DNA from: Macrobrachium rosenbergii
Taxonomy: Eukaryota > Arthropoda > Malacostraca > Decapoda > Palaemonidae
Reading direction: 5' to 3'
NCBI RefSeq assembly: GCF_040412425.1
Contig: NC_089766.1
Coordinates: 21,116,124-21,180,123, forward strand
Length of the DNA stretch: 64,000 nt
The stretch's first letter is position 1, and each line of letters starts with the position of its first letter. Below, piece by piece: positions 12,886 through 25,570 of this stretch. A program made the translations under genes and the position numbers. The notes beneath the pieces were generated by a model. It saw only the letters and a list, made by a program, of their open reading frames with translations, did not search any database and had not been told where the DNA came from.

Positions 12886-13534
12886 TCATCTGTAATGTAT
12901 GTATTCTGCCTCCATCTCTTCGGCGTCTCTCTTTATCAGATCTATTCTACTTATTTGTGTCATCGCTCAAGATATACTCAGATACTTTCACCAGAGAGTG
13001 ATCTCGTGACCAGTGACCTCAGACACTGGGATTCGTCTGCTAGACTGGATCTTGGTCTTCGAACATTATAACATGGTTGTCACTAACTTCCACAATATCT
13101 CCTTCCTGCTATCCTGGTCATGAAAACATCGAAATAGTTCCAGACTCTGTTAAAGGAAAGTTCATCGCCATAGCCTGCCCAGCTTACAGGACACTATGAT
13201 GTGAAATGTCGAAAGGTGGATCAACGCCTCTTGCATAGAAGATCAGGGTTGAGTTGGATTCGCTTTCGACTTCTTTTCTTAGAATCTTTCAACTGGATTT
13301 TGGTAACTGTGAATAATATTTGTTTGTATTTTAAGGCAACCGATGGACTCTTTCTCTCTTTCTCTTTCTGCACAAAACCATCTGTCAAAGAGCAGAAGTA
13401 AAATACAATCTTCAGGAAAGGCCTCAGTCCCCATGGTCACTAGAAATCCATCCCATGAAATAAAATGGTTATGATATTTCAGATCAAATATTGTTCGATA
13501 GCTTGTAAATATTAGCTGATCCAATTTGTTTGTC

Positions 13535-13537
<3 letters not shown>

Positions 13538-13580
<43 letters not shown>
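13538..13580. repeat. (GA)n microsatellite
   Basis: About 21 GA units. Confidence 0.96.
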
Positions 13581-13584
<4 letters not shown>

Positions 13585-14170
13585 TTACTCAGATATTCGA
13601 CCCGTCTAACCCTTAACGATCTTTACGACCTTATCCAAAACCGCCTATAGCACAGGAGCCACTACGGAATCATCTCCCAAAAAGGAAAAATCAGAAAAGA
13701 TATTCAGTACATGAATGTTATGCTTCGACGGTCAGTTAGGCTCAGTTTCCGTTGTCAATAAGAGAGCATCTCTATTATTCGCATCCGTAAACCTTAAAAG
13801 GAGGCAGTAAAAGCCCTTTTGTGTTTTGCATAAGACATGGCTGCAGAAAACCCTTCCATTCGGTTCCTCAAAGCATTTACCAAGACACTGAACACGATCA
13901 TCCAAGTCAGGGAAACAAAGGAACTGAGACGTTCAGCAAATGTGAATGTAGGGCCTCATTAACCTTTGCAAAGGATAATAAATTAGGGTCTTTCATATAC
14001 AAGGATTCCATAAAGAGGCAGACGCATTGCAGAGGCCATGCAACAACTGCGGAATGAAGACAGAGGAAGAACCGTGTTCAAGACAATATTTATATTTTAA
14101 GTAAAAGTTCACCTTTGTACAGCCAGTTAAAGGGGGTGAATAAAGAGCGCACTATGACCAATATGTATTA

Positions 14171-14172
<2 letters not shown>

Positions 14173-14226
<54 letters not shown>
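14173..14226. repeat. (GA)n microsatellite
   Basis: About 26 GA units with one early interruption. Confidence 0.95.
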
Positions 14227-14229
<3 letters not shown>

Positions 14230-14950
14230 AACAGTAAAAGACTGTTCCCTTACCGGATGCAAATACATCTACTATCACATAGCTCACGTATTTAATTAAA
14301 GAATACCACTTGAAAGAACGATTAAGTTTTGATTTTATAAACTCCTCATCAAAATTAAAAGCTTTGAATAAAATACGAAAGTCTGATAAAGATTAACTAT
14401 TATTTTTATGATGATAACAACCACTTATGAAAAGGAAACGGAAGAGCCCAGCAAACCCCAACAGACACAGACACAGACACAGACGACGTTTCGTCCCGTT
14501 CGAAGAGTAATGACTGTAGGCCTTTCCCTTGGAAGGGGAAAAAAAAGATGAAGGGCCTTGTTATGAAGAGATTCCTTCGAGTATCCAACCATCGCATGTG
14601 AGGCGTGCTTGAACGAACTAATTCTGCTTTCAACTAAGCAGGAAAATGGACTTCCTTCCCTCAAGTGTTCGACAAATCACGCCACACTTCTTCCTTCGCC
14701 TGAGGATTACGGAGATAACCACTGCCATTAGCCTATCTATTAAATGCAATTTACTTAAGGAAGGTGATTCAACGTGCAAGGCTTCTATTCCGGACCCTTG
14801 CCAAGCCATTAATCTTCAACTCATAATATTGCAAGGGGAATATTCAAGACCCTGAAATTGTTGTTGTTCATATCCATTTTCTTTTACGTTCTCGAATTAG
14901 TTCCTTGATGCAGCACTACAATTAGTGTACCTCTTCTCTACAACCAATTT

Positions 14951-15709
14951 TGTTAATTAGTTTTTTTTTTTTTTTTTTTTTTTACTTTGTTGATATAAAG
15001 CCTTCCCTTTCCTTCCATACTACGTTACTCTTTCATGACGATAAATTTCATATGATCGGTAACCACAGAGTATTCATCAATTTCCTGTAGAGACTATTGT
15101 TTTTTTTTTTTTATGCATAATGTTGCAGTATTTTCAATTCATGAAATCATGATTTTTTTGTAATTCGAGGCAATAAGAAGGTTTCCTCAATTCATTCATC
15201 CCTATAAAAGCAACAAGACATGACATCTGCATTCTATAGACATTTCAACAAATCGTACTAACAAATAATATAGCTATTTCTTCCATTCCCACGGCAGGAC
15301 TCAAGTCCTAGTCCCTCTGACACGCCCACTGCTTCTCTGCAGGAAAATCCACGCGGCAGAGACGCCCTGAGATCACCCTCGGAAAAGAGAGACAGCATCG
15401 CAACGCCTGTGTTCTTAGAGGTCGTGCGCGAAATCATTTGCAAGCTGAGAACCAAGGTTTGCTGCACTATACAATTCACCTGCAGCGCCACATATTTGCT
15501 ACTTTCTGCGAACAACGAGCTAAAAGGTTACATTATCGCGTCATGACAAACTGCCGGTCAGCAGTGCGTCTGATTTCAAGGGTAGATTGCCAAGGCACGA
15601 TAATAGACCCTTCAGGTTCGTTGGTCACGACTGATATATTAGGTAATTATGGAAGCTTTCTGTCCAAATTCTCAGGGCCCAAGATTTACTTGTTTTGTAT
15701 ACACTCTTT

Positions 15710-15786
<77 letters not shown>

Positions 15787-16500
15787 GAAAGCAATAAGGA
15801 GCATTGTTCCTAAATTTAAATAGGAGTTGGGAACTGAGCTAATAAGTAATGTTAGAGAAGTTGACCAACCAAGTAGGAAGCATGGATGATGTGAAAAATG
15901 CAAATAGGGATGCAGTTAGTTAGATGTTACGCAGCAAAGAATCCTGACTTCCAATTACAGTGAGCCATGGAAGAAACAGTGTAAGGGGTACCTTGGGGCC
16001 CTCCCAGGTGTACAACTAAACTGATTAACGAAATTCATCGATTTTCCATTTCTTGCTACGAAAGATTATGGCATGTTGAAGTCAGCTGATGCCTCCATGC
16101 ACGACTGTCCTTAGCTTCTCGTTTTGTGCTCTGCCCTCGGTGCTCAGAGGACTAAGTTGTGCTTTAGCCAACAGCTTCCTCAAGGAACTGATGAACTGCA
16201 ATCAAGAACTGGTAATTTTTCTATTTAAGCTTCTTCTTCCACCAGATGAGTATCACTGCGGGTATATGTTTGCGAAAAGTATGGTTTAAATAATGCTATT
16301 CTTACTCAACTAGTGAGTGTCTCTTTCCCTCACTACACAGAACAGAGCTGACGTCAGACTAAAATGAAATCTCTGGCGATGAGTTCTGCATTGCAGAATG
16401 TCGTCATCCAATGCAGGAGACGCAGAATTCAAAAAGAAAAATTAAAATAAGACACCATATTGAATATCAGTGACATCTAAGCTAGAAAATGTTTTCTTTG
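14951..16500. other. unassigned DNA
   Basis: No supported gene. It contains a 25-base T run near 14960-14984, the (ATT)n tract at 15711-15786, and a relatively GC-rich stretch at 15280-15620 whose frames on both strands I do not recognise. Confidence 0.4.
15711..15786. repeat. (ATT)n microsatellite
   Basis: About 25 ATT units, read as poly-Tyr or poly-Asn in spurious frames. Confidence 0.97.
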
Positions 16501-16502
16501 CA

Positions 16503-16504
<2 letters not shown>

Positions 16505-16568
<64 letters not shown>
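16505..16568. repeat. (CT)n microsatellite
   Basis: About 32 CT units. Confidence 0.97.
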
Positions 16569-16570
<2 letters not shown>

Positions 16571-16787
16571 ACATTCCTGAACTCTAGAACAGTAATTAGT
16601 CTACGAGTATATGCTAATGTTGATATCATTTGTAAGTGGCCAATTGCCCGTATTTCACAGAGCCCTCCACCTTCTTATAAATATAAACCAGGCATTTGAC
16701 CACTTTTGAAACGTAACGATGGACATCTAAAATAGGCCAGATATTCCATCATACCACAGCCTTGCCCTTCGATTCTCTTCCAGAAAT

Positions 16788-16791
<4 letters not shown>

Positions 16792-16857
<66 letters not shown>
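16792..16857. repeat. (CT)n microsatellite
   Basis: About 33 CT units, 37 bp before the assembly gap. A hard-to-sequence tract next to the gap may explain the break. Confidence 0.97.
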
Positions 16858-16859
<2 letters not shown>

Positions 16860-16894
16860 AAAGCGCCATACTCCATCCAAAGACTGGACAGTCA

Positions 16895-17394
16895 NNNNNN
16901 NNNNNNNNNNNNNNNNNNNNNNNNNNNNNNNNNNNNNNNNNNNNNNNNNNNNNNNNNNNNNNNNNNNNNNNNNNNNNNNNNNNNNNNNNNNNNNNNNNNN
17001 NNNNNNNNNNNNNNNNNNNNNNNNNNNNNNNNNNNNNNNNNNNNNNNNNNNNNNNNNNNNNNNNNNNNNNNNNNNNNNNNNNNNNNNNNNNNNNNNNNNN
17101 NNNNNNNNNNNNNNNNNNNNNNNNNNNNNNNNNNNNNNNNNNNNNNNNNNNNNNNNNNNNNNNNNNNNNNNNNNNNNNNNNNNNNNNNNNNNNNNNNNNN
17201 NNNNNNNNNNNNNNNNNNNNNNNNNNNNNNNNNNNNNNNNNNNNNNNNNNNNNNNNNNNNNNNNNNNNNNNNNNNNNNNNNNNNNNNNNNNNNNNNNNNN
17301 NNNNNNNNNNNNNNNNNNNNNNNNNNNNNNNNNNNNNNNNNNNNNNNNNNNNNNNNNNNNNNNNNNNNNNNNNNNNNNNNNNNNNNNNNNNNNN
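16895..17394. other. assembly gap of 500 N
   Basis: Exactly 500 undetermined bases, a conventional placeholder size for a scaffold gap of unknown length. Confidence 0.99.
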
Positions 17395-19925
17395 CGTAGA
17401 ATGGTTTACAGGCCGGCAACGGATCTTTTTTCAAGTTGGCCTTAAGATCTGACTTTACGTTAAGGGAAATCATAAAGAAAAGTAAATGGGGATGATTACG
17501 AGCTAGGCTCATCATGAGTGGTGTTATGTAAACACTTTTGTTTAAACTAAAGTAATTATATTTACCAAAAGGAATCAAAAGGAAATGGTTAGTGAATTAC
17601 CAGAAGGTTACCCAACCTTGAAGTCTTTCTGCTGGAAGTCTTGAATGATGGCAAGGCACAGTCCCAGGTGAGTCACAGCAGGCCCTCTGCAACAGAGAGT
17701 AAACATTACACGCCAGTAAAAGGAAAATATAACACATACAATGACGCGAGGCTGCACTGATGGTGCGCGACTCGAGGAATGAATGAACACTTTACACTGA
17801 ACACAGAACATTGGCAATGGCACTGGATAAATGGCTTTTGATGGAGAGGCAGAATACTGGCACTCAACAACACTTCTAATGGTAAACTATCATGATTGAA
17901 AAGTCTTCACTCGTACTTTACCTTAGGGGAAGTGGGTCTCTGGCGAAGGGATGACGAGGGACAATCTATACGTATGGCACAGCACCTATCACTTGGACGA
18001 TCACTCGAGGATGACTGTAGAGATGGCAGCAGTCTGGAGTCGGGTGTGGACAGGGAAGTGGGGAAGGGGCTCTCAGCACTTCTCACGTACTGATAGCTCT
18101 GGCTAACTGCAAAGATTTCTCCTGTCCTGTCCTTTTAAGACCTCTGCCGAGTATGGACTGTGTGCAGAGATCTGTCGAGTCTGGTGACTTGTGCAGAGAT
18201 GTGTCATTTACCAGGTGTCCGGTCATCTGCTTGTATCTTCCCAGGTATCCTGCAGAAAGACAATTCAGCCAGCAATCTGCGTTAGAAAAGATTGTTTAAG
18301 CAGCTTAGTTGGCTGTTGCTTAAGGGTGTGGCACTCAGCCTCTTATCCTCGCTCTTTTCGACCGTGCCCTCTAAATGTCTGTTTCAGGTAAAGAAAAGGG
18401 ACAGATCAAACTGATAACTTTAATTGTTTTGATATCTAGATCCAACTAGGATCGGCTATGCAGTGACGATTCTACTCGATAACTAAGGGCAAATTAAGGG
18501 TCAGCTGTGCAGCGACTTCTTGTAATTTATAATAGCTCCCCACTGAAGAAAACATACGCACTTTCATTCGGGTGCACATGCTGATATTCAAGAAGTCGGC
18601 ACAGATGCTTTACGTTACTCTTCTCCCAACAAAAATGGAAAAGCTTTTACTTTACTTTTATCCCCAACACAAAATGGAAAGAAGTTTTACTGTACTTTAT
18701 TTCCCACACACATTAATATTAACTACTTTAACATGGCACATTAATTTTCTTCCAACTTACGGTACATTACTTTTAGGACTATGAGGCAAGGCAATTTTGA
18801 GGCAGGTGACAAAATTTAAGAATTAATTACATATAAGTTCCTTCTAAATAAGTAGCAGTATGCCTATAAGGGACTTCTTATCATTACGATACATCTCTTG
18901 TATTATTTCATTTTGAGTACTGATGGGCGGTGTCTAACATGGCACTGCCTTGGTGGCACTGAGTGCCTAAAGGATGATCCGGGGATGCGACACATTTCCA
19001 CCTGATATCTTGAATTCAAGCAAGGGTATCAAGGGCTTCTAACATTAATACAATGACAAGAGAGAGGGAGGGGGGTGGAATGAAGTTCCTTGAATTACAA
19101 GACGGCAGGGGAACGTGCCACCACCATCTGGCTGGTGGGCCACGCCCCCTGGAGTAAAAGTATTGGTTCAGAACCGCTTTAGGTTTTCTTGCCCTCAGAT
19201 CGAGTTTCTGGGCGCTAGTAATGCCCCAAGGTGTTACTCACTATGCTGTCTGGATAAGACATCGGCTATTTTACCTTCTTAATCCCTAAGTCAGATCTGT
19301 TTCAAAAACAAAGAAATGGGAGAAGACAGGGTTTATGGTGACTGAGGCACTGACTGACTGATTGATTTAGGTAGAATGGACTAAAATCAATCCATTTGCA
19401 TCGGCACTGGGTAAAGAGTAGGAGTCTTAAGTTTGTCCAACTGCAATGCAGTCTTTGTTTGGTATACACGGGTTTATTTTGATTCGACTAGGAAACGAAA
19501 AACTGATTAATAGACATGATAGGACAGCTCTTGAATGTAATTACTGCAAATCCAAGAAGTTTAATTCTGATTTTTGTCATCGAATTTGCAGAAGCTGCAC
19601 CAGGTTCCTATCTCAAGTAAAGTTGCCCCTGATAGGAGAGGTTCTTTTTTTCCATCTGTTAATTGGCTTCCGTCTAATCAGTCTACTTTCGATTTCTGTA
19701 TCTTATTTGTAGTCAATATTTTTCTTTTATATTCTTTATTCTATGTGAATTTTTTTAAATTTTAACAAAGATTGCATTTTATTTTTAGTTCACTTATCGC
19801 TATGCCTTGTCTGTTAGCTTTAACTGCATTTTGCCTATGACTGCATTATAATAGGAACAATATAAGGGTGAAATAGTGTGTTAATAAAATAGCGGTTTTT
19901 GAGTCGCGCACCATGTGAAACAAAT
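17395..19925. other. unassigned DNA, possible retroelement flank
   Basis: No supported gene. The part from about 17590 to 18420 is less AT-rich than its surroundings and free of microsatellites, and a purine-rich block lies near 19055-19085. Together with the decayed gypsy element further right these could be remains of LTR or leader sequence, but I found no direct repeat partner. Frames at 17608-17823, 17896-18093 and 19446-19765 are short and unrecognised. Confidence 0.3.
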
Positions 19926-19929
19926 ATTT

Positions 19930-20640
19930 CCCGAACGAAGGTCGGCGAGGAACTCTCTTCTTAATAAACTCCTGTTAGAGTTTAGACGAAATAAAATGAA
20001 AAACCTAATTAAGACAATAATAACAGCAGAAGCATCTCATGCCACCTGCGCACAACTCATTAGCCACTGATTCATGTCACCAAAGAGAGCCATCATAACT
20101 GGACTGCCGAATGGAGTTTTCTCTCAGGATTCCCTTAAGAATTTCACGAATTCTTTGCTTTTTACTTGTTGTGGGGGCGGGGGAGCTCACCTCTTCACGT
20201 AGAGCTTCCGCACATCCAGTCATTCCTTTGTCTGTAAAGTCTAAAAGATGTCTCAGAGCTGATATCAGGATCGCAACGAAGAATTCAGTTTCAGTGATTT
20301 CCAATCTCTTATTCGAATGGGGATTTTTAGGAAGGGTACCTTTTCATTTATTCCTCACAGATCAGCATAAGAGGAAAGTGGTGGCGTGAGAGAGCAAGAG
20401 GTTCCTTCTTAAGCTCAATGAGCAAATGACTGAAATAGCACCTGTGGAAGAACCGGAGAACACACCTTACTGTGTAGATATGGGACTCATAAGACAAATT
20501 GTTTGCAGTTCAATCTTATCGAAGAGGGGAACAAAGTAAAAGGAAAGACGCCCACTGCAGTTGTGAGGCTACTTTCAAAGCAGCTTGTTATAATGCCAGA
20601 TAAACATTTAATAACTAGAAAGGAAGGAGGAAATAGCGGC
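19930..20640 (-). pseudogene. P-like transposon remnant (copy B)
   Basis: Diverged second copy of the sequence at 1640-2390, same orientation. Shared anchors are ATTTCACGAATTCTTTGCT, the GCATCAGTCATTCC-type block, AGAGGAAAGTGGTGGC, AGACAAATTGTTTG, and the TTATCGAAG...AAAGGAAA stretch through GCTACT(A/T)TCAAAG to TATAATGCCAGAT. On the minus strand it contains the open frame 20077-20304, with DKGMTGCAEALREEV and KKQRIREILKGILRE, which looks like genuine protein sequence preserved better than in copy A. In copy A the same family continues upstream into the P-type catalytic motif, so this frame is probably the transposase C-terminus. The link to P elements is inferred through copy A only. Confidence 0.5.
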
Positions 20641-20929
20641 ATCTACACTGACCACGTTACCACGAATACACGAGTAGCTACCTGAACCAAATGGTTCCTC
20701 TGGACCTCATTAATTGACCTGAGTGAGGATTTTACCACATCATCTCTGATTCCTGGCCATTCCTCAGAGTCACGGTCCATTGTTCTCAGGGAGAGATAAC
20801 GCTGGATGCTTTACTGGTACACATATATTTATCTCATTATTATAAGACTAGCATACTAACTACACATTTCTAAAAAAGAAAGTGTTAAAGTTCAGATATT
20901 ATACTCTAGAAAGAGCATATGGCACTAAG

Positions 20930-21285
20930 TTATCTTCCCCAGGAACATTTTTAATTTCCAAGTTCCATCCCTGAAGAACTAAATTCCATCTCATCAGTCT
21001 CTGATTCTTATTTGGGAATTTCCTCAAGAATACCAGAAGATTGTGATCTGTGAAAATTTCAGTAGGGACAGTAGACCAAAAAGGTAAATCTCAAAGTGGC
21101 GTAAAGCAAAAATTAAGCTAATGGTTTCCTCAGTTGTGGGATACTTCTTTTGAGGTGAAGGTAACTTCTAAGAGTGATAGGCAACAGGACAACTTACTCC
21201 TGCAAAATCAAGCTGAGAGAACTACTCCAACACCAGGTCCTAGCATCCACTGCCAACTGAAAGATTTTGAGAAATTTGGTGACCT
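20930..21285 (-). pseudogene. RNase H domain remnant
   Basis: Frames on the minus strand give GVGVVLS, then SQLDFAGVSCPVAYHS, then KKYPTTEETISLIFALRHFE. This is the start and middle of a Ty3/gypsy RNase H, whose usual order is GxGxVLSQ, PVAYxSKKL, YxxxExExLAxxxAxxxF. At least three frame changes and one stop separate the pieces. It lies downstream of the integrase piece in the direction of transcription. Confidence 0.65.
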
Positions 21286-21345
21286 AAGGACAAGATAACT
21301 GATCAAAATAGATCTTAATTTGTAAATGATTCCTTAAATTCTTTA

Positions 21346-21606
21346 TTACCCAGTGCTGGAGCTACTGTACATTTTTTTCAGAATACAGTTGTAACATGTT
21401 AATGTACACAGCTGGTGTTTCTTCCTCCCGGTCAGAGTCTCTACTAAATCATTAAGGTTATTATTAAATTTTTCTTTATAATTTCCACAAGTACCAGAAA
21501 ACATGATGTAAGAGGATTTCCCAGGTATAGGCAATAATACTGAAACCTTATCCCTAACCTCAAAGCTTCTTTGTTTTTGCTTAAAAACCAAAAACCATTT
21601 CTTCAT
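21346..21606 (-). pseudogene. integrase C-terminal remnant
   Basis: An 86-residue frame with FEVRDKVSVLLPIPGK, then FSGTCGNYKEKFNN, then GRKKHQLCTLTC. The pattern, a basic stretch followed by GDxVxVLLPxPGxxLxAxFxGP and RRKxxxLCHxNMLK, is the C-terminal module of many Ty3/gypsy integrases, where it binds DNA after the catalytic core. Several conserved residues are altered (the Gly of GDKV is Arg, the GPY-type Pro-Tyr is lost). The core domain is not found upstream. Confidence 0.65.
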
Positions 21607-22385
21607 TTTACCTGAACTTCACTAAGTTTTCTTGAGCATACCTCAATGGCTTATTCAATTTACACAAACTTTTTCACACAGGTTAATAACAAATAAAGAG
21701 CAACCCCTGACCCCCTGATGATAAGGAGAGAATGCCACATTTTAAATCCTCAGTTATCTCATTTTCTCCTGGAAAGTACTTGCTGAAAAATTTGATACCA
21801 AGAGTCTGATTGTACACCTAGGTAGCCCAAATTTTGGGAAGGCTTGTACTAATTCTTACCACTGCCTTTTACTTTTAATGTTCATTATGGTATGGTTTCT
21901 TGATATCCAGAGATACAATCAATAATGGTTGAAATATATCATTTTTTCACTAACGGTTTTTAGGAAGTACTACTCTGTCTATTATCACTTCTTTAAATGA
22001 TCCCCAACATAAGAAATGGGTACAAGAGGGGCCCTCAGAATTTTAGTTTGGCTTCTGATTATTTATAAGTCTGACAATAGTCATATGCCTCTTAACAGCT
22101 CTTCTCATTTTAGGGCCAAAAGAAATTCTCTGCTAATTTCGGTAAGACTTTTTGAATTTAAAAATAACACAAAGAAGAATCCTTATGTGATAGCCATAAC
22201 AATTTGTTTTCTATATACCTAGGTACTACAATTTTGCTTATGGACATCCACCTGCCTGAATTCTTCTTGTACTCCCTTTAAAGATTCACTATCCCAAACA
22301 ATCTTACTATATATAATGTTATCCAGCTCAACATGAGGTTGCAGTCCTTTTACAGACCCATCTACCACATTTGATTCTCCCAAAT

Positions 22386-22740
22386 CTAAATTAAGCTCCC
22401 CCAAGTAGACAACTTTAGTTCTCGACCGAGTGATAATGCCAATAGGTGTCTCAGCTCTGCCTTCAGCTGATCACACATAACTGTGATACTCAAAATAGGA
22501 CAAACGTCTATCTTGCATTTAGCTAAATCATTTCCCATAATTACATCAGTGCCTTCTAATGGTAATGCAGAAGGCCCAGTAACCAACAGACTCTATAAAG
22601 ACATATTCCGTGAATATGTAGATATTGTGTTAGAAATACACCTAACAAAAACATACTCTTCTGAGACTCAGCAAACCACTGGGTAAAGCTGACCTTAAAA
22701 TTAATGAGACTATTGCAGTACCTGTATCTCTCAAAATGTT
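22386..22740 (-). pseudogene. retroviral-type aspartic protease remnant
   Basis: The minus strand shows NILRDTGTA, carrying the catalytic Asp-Thr/Ser-Gly triad, then a damaged middle with SALPSGLL-like and frame-shifted text, and then the open frame 22586-22386 with LPLEGTDVIMGNDLAKCKI. The GxDVIxGNDLA phrase is typical of the protease segment of Ty3/gypsy polyproteins. At least one frame change lies between the triad and this segment. Confidence 0.6.
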
Positions 22741-22900
22741 GACTTTCTTACGTTGTTCCTTCATTTAAGAAAATCCCCACTTGTGGAAATATAACTTTAA
22801 AATGATCATTACTCTGGAACTCTCCTCTTTAAACCTTTCTCTACTTGACAGCAATCCAACAGGTTTCATTACCCTGTCAGTTTGCTTTTTCCATTTGGCA

Positions 22901-23625
22901 CAATTGACCTCACGTGTCCACTCTGATGACAAAAGTAGCATACTATTTTCGGCTCTCCCCCCTTGAGTGGAAATTTATTCTTTAGTGACTAATTGCCGTT
23001 TTCTTGATCTCTTACCACTTTTATTCCTGTCCCACTGGGAATTGTTGTTCCCTGTCCTACCATAACTCTTATGAGACGACACGTATTCATCAGAAGCAAT
23101 GGCTGCTTCTTATAATGTGTCTAGCTTCAACTCCTCCAAATGAACCTTTAATTCACTGTGCACACACGCTTTACACTCGTCAACCAGGATTAATTCTTTC
23201 AACTTGTTAAATTCATCCACCTCCTTCGACTTAATCCAGTCTCTAAAGGCCTGCTCTTTAATTCGGGTAAATTCACAAATGTCTGAGTGGGCAGCTTCTC
23301 AACTCCCTAAATTTTTGGCAGTATGTCTCTGGCACCATTTTATATGCCTTTAAAATAATAGGTTTAACATTATCATAATCTGCACTCATGTATTCATCTA
23401 AAGTTATATACCTTCTGTGCCTTTCCCACAAGACGACACCAAGAAGAGTAGTCTACATACCTTTTGGCCACAGTAACTCATTAGTAATCTTTTCGAAGTG
23501 AACAAAAAACTCAGCAACATTAGATTTACTGAAGTGGGTACCAGCTTCATAGGAGTACAGTATTTACACCAAACCTTTCCACTCTACTCACTTGTCTCAA
23601 GCTCAAAACTTTCCAATCATGTGCC

Positions 23626-23693
<68 letters not shown>

Positions 23694-24013
23694 ATCTTTT
23701 CTAATTACGAAGTTTCTTAGTACACATTACTCACATTCAAATGACCATCTTTGCTATCTCTAATGGCCTCTGCTATCCAAAGTAATAGTGACATTTTCTT
23801 TACTCCAGTCGGTATCTCTAAATGCAAATATTCGGAAATCAATAACAACTGAGCCTTGCCTGTTCCTAATCTGACCTTTCCAAACAGGATGGAATGCCCG
23901 CAATGTCCGACCACTCTCCCACAGTCCTCATCTTGTTCGACATAAGAGCACCTCAGCATGGAAAATGCATGCACAATCTCTCCCCAAGAAACAAACAACA
24001 CACGCACACACAA
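22901..24013 (-). pseudogene. gag remnant with CCHC zinc knuckle
   Basis: The leading frame 24013-23717 contains KAQLLLISEYLHLEIPTGVKK, resembling the N-terminal domain of gypsy gag. Past the (CT)n tract, frames give SNVAEFFVHFEKITNELLW, then YDNVKPIILKAYKMVPE, then FNKLKELILVDECKACVH and AAIASDEYVSSHK, the order of a capsid-like (SCAN-related) gag core. A single knuckle with Cys-X2-Cys-X4-His-X4-Cys spacing (CYFCHQSGHV, with the last Cys reached after one frame change) closes it at 22901. Numerous shifts and stops show it is dead. Confidence 0.65.
23631..23691. repeat. (CT)n microsatellite inside gag remnant
   Basis: About 30 CT units interrupting the gag remnant, so the tract expanded after the element inserted. 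Confidence 0.96.
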
Positions 24014-25018
24014 AAAATCGACTTCAACACGAACAACAAAAGTCCTTTGTGAATGCCCTCACCACCTAACTATGCTAAAAATGCTTAACCATCCCGGGAT
24101 TGTTAGAGCTCCATGGGATCGTGGCAAGGTCGTCACTCGTCATGTGTCAAACACTGACGCCAGGGTCATACAGGTCAAATAATTTATCAATATTTGTTTT
24201 ACACCATGATCTTTTCAATAACCTTTCTCACACTTCAGCAGTTAGTTTAATTAAAAAATGTTGTTGTTATAGTTTAAAAGCCCATCAACTTTAGTGAGTG
24301 GTGGGATATACACAAAGGGTAAAGACAAACCAACTTCAAAGTTATTAACCAAGAGGTGCCATGGCCTATCAGGAAAATTACACATTTGCCTACAAAACAC
24401 ATCCAGGCCCAATCACACACCTAACACACACCTTCTACACAGTTTGGGAAAAAATAAATAAGTATGAGAAAACAAAAAGAACAATCACACTCCTCAGCCA
24501 CTCCCAGACACACACTGATCACTATTACATGATAGCTAAAGAGACTAGAGGAAGAAAATTATGGAGAACTTAATCCTACCCAGTAACCAACACTAATTTG
24601 CTGAGGGGAATCTGTGCACGTAATGTCATTAATTACCTTCATTTGGCCAAAACATCTTTTGTAGTAGACCCCAGAGTTTCTGCAATTAACTCAGAATTCC
24701 TGACACGCGGTAGACAACACACTCATGTAATTTAAGAGGACCCTTACCAGGTTATCTTGGAATTGTACGGGTCTGAGAGCTTTCATTCCTTCCATATTTA
24801 TCTTGAAGCATATCGGTTAATGCTACTTTCGGCTTTCCGCTTACTTGAATTATTTACTTATTATTTCGTATTAATATTAATAAGTTGTATATTTATTTGT
24901 TTCTTCATTCATTTTTTCCTGATCACCTTGGATACCAGAGGGGTACAGTTTAAAACTAAATTAGAAATATCGGTGATTAAATGGCGTGAAGTAGGAATCC
25001 TTTGATTAGTTGTTTGCG

Positions 25019-25020
<2 letters not shown>
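24014..25020. other. unassigned DNA, possible leader or LTR of the gypsy remnant
   Basis: This is where the 5' leader and LTR of the minus-strand gypsy remnant should lie. A TGGCG-type primer-site-like sequence is visible on the minus strand near 24163, but it is not flanked by a recognisable LTR end. The frames at 23958-24573 are unrecognised. Confidence 0.3.

Positions 25021-25089
<69 letters not shown>
25021..25089. repeat. (CT)n microsatellite
   Basis: About 34 CT units. Confidence 0.97.
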
Positions 25090-25090
<1 letters not shown>

Positions 25091-25185
25091 GGGTAATTGA
25101 ATAAGTAGACTGGCACAGCAAATACTTTTTATTGAATCAATGTTAAACAGAGCTTTCGGTACTGGAATATTTAAACAATTTTTTT

Positions 25186-25570
25186 TTGTTTTTGTTTTCT
25201 GTAGAAGAAAACTATTGTGCCAGCTTTGTCTCTCCGTCCGCATATTATTCTGTCTGCACTTTTCCTGTCTGTTTTTCTCTCCGCCCTCAGATCTTAAAAA
25301 CTACTGAGACTAGAGGGCTGCAAATTGGTATGTTGATCATCCACCCTCCAATCATCAAACATACCAAATTGCAGCCCTCTAGCCTCGGTAGCTTTTATCT
25401 TATTTAAGGTTAAAGTTAGCCCTGATCGTGCGTCTGGCAACACTATAGGACGGGCCACCACCGGACCTTGGCTGAAAGTTTCATAGACCGCGGCTCATAC
25501 AGCATTATACGCTGTACAGAAAACTCGACGGCGCCGTAGAAACTTCAGCGCATTTTTTGCTTGTTTTACT
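25186..25570 (+). repeat. hairpin-bearing dispersed repeat (decapod type)
   Basis: The core 25296-25397 is a near-perfect inverted repeat: GAGGGCTGCAAATTGGTATG pairs with CATACCAAATTGCAGCCCTC around a short TCCACCCTCC-containing loop. It is flanked by GAAAACTATTGTGCCAGC on the left and by a GGGCCACCACCGG and TACAGAAAACTCGACGGCGC segment on the right. From general knowledge this looks like an abundant repeat in shrimp and crayfish genomes. There is no coding capacity. Confidence 0.75.

Larger units (their letters stand above)
12886..14950. other. unassigned DNA with (GA)n tracts
   Basis: No supported gene. (GA)n tracts lie at 13538-13580 and 14173-14226. Frames at 13201-13401, 13821-14057 and 14406-14855 are short and carry no recognisable domain. 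Confidence 0.4.
20860..24013 (-). mobile_element. decayed Ty3/gypsy element, Gmr1-like domain order
   Basis: Minus-strand remnant of an LTR retrotransposon. In transcription order it contains gag pieces (24013-23000), one CCHC zinc knuckle (22940-22901), an aspartic protease start with DTG at about 22727-22719 and GxDVIMGNDLA further on, an integrase C-terminal piece (21606-21346), and then an RNase H piece (21285-20930). Integrase upstream of RNase H is the reverse of the usual Ty3/gypsy order and is what defines the Gmr1 clade. The integrase catalytic core and the reverse transcriptase are missing. Many frameshifts and stops are present, and a (CT)n tract interrupts gag at 23631-23691. No LTR pair was found. 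Inactive. Confidence 0.7.

Noticed and set aside
16762..17578. Open frames of about 228 residues on both strands near 16.8-17.6 kb
   Set aside because: They run through the 500-N gap; the translated X residues carry no information.
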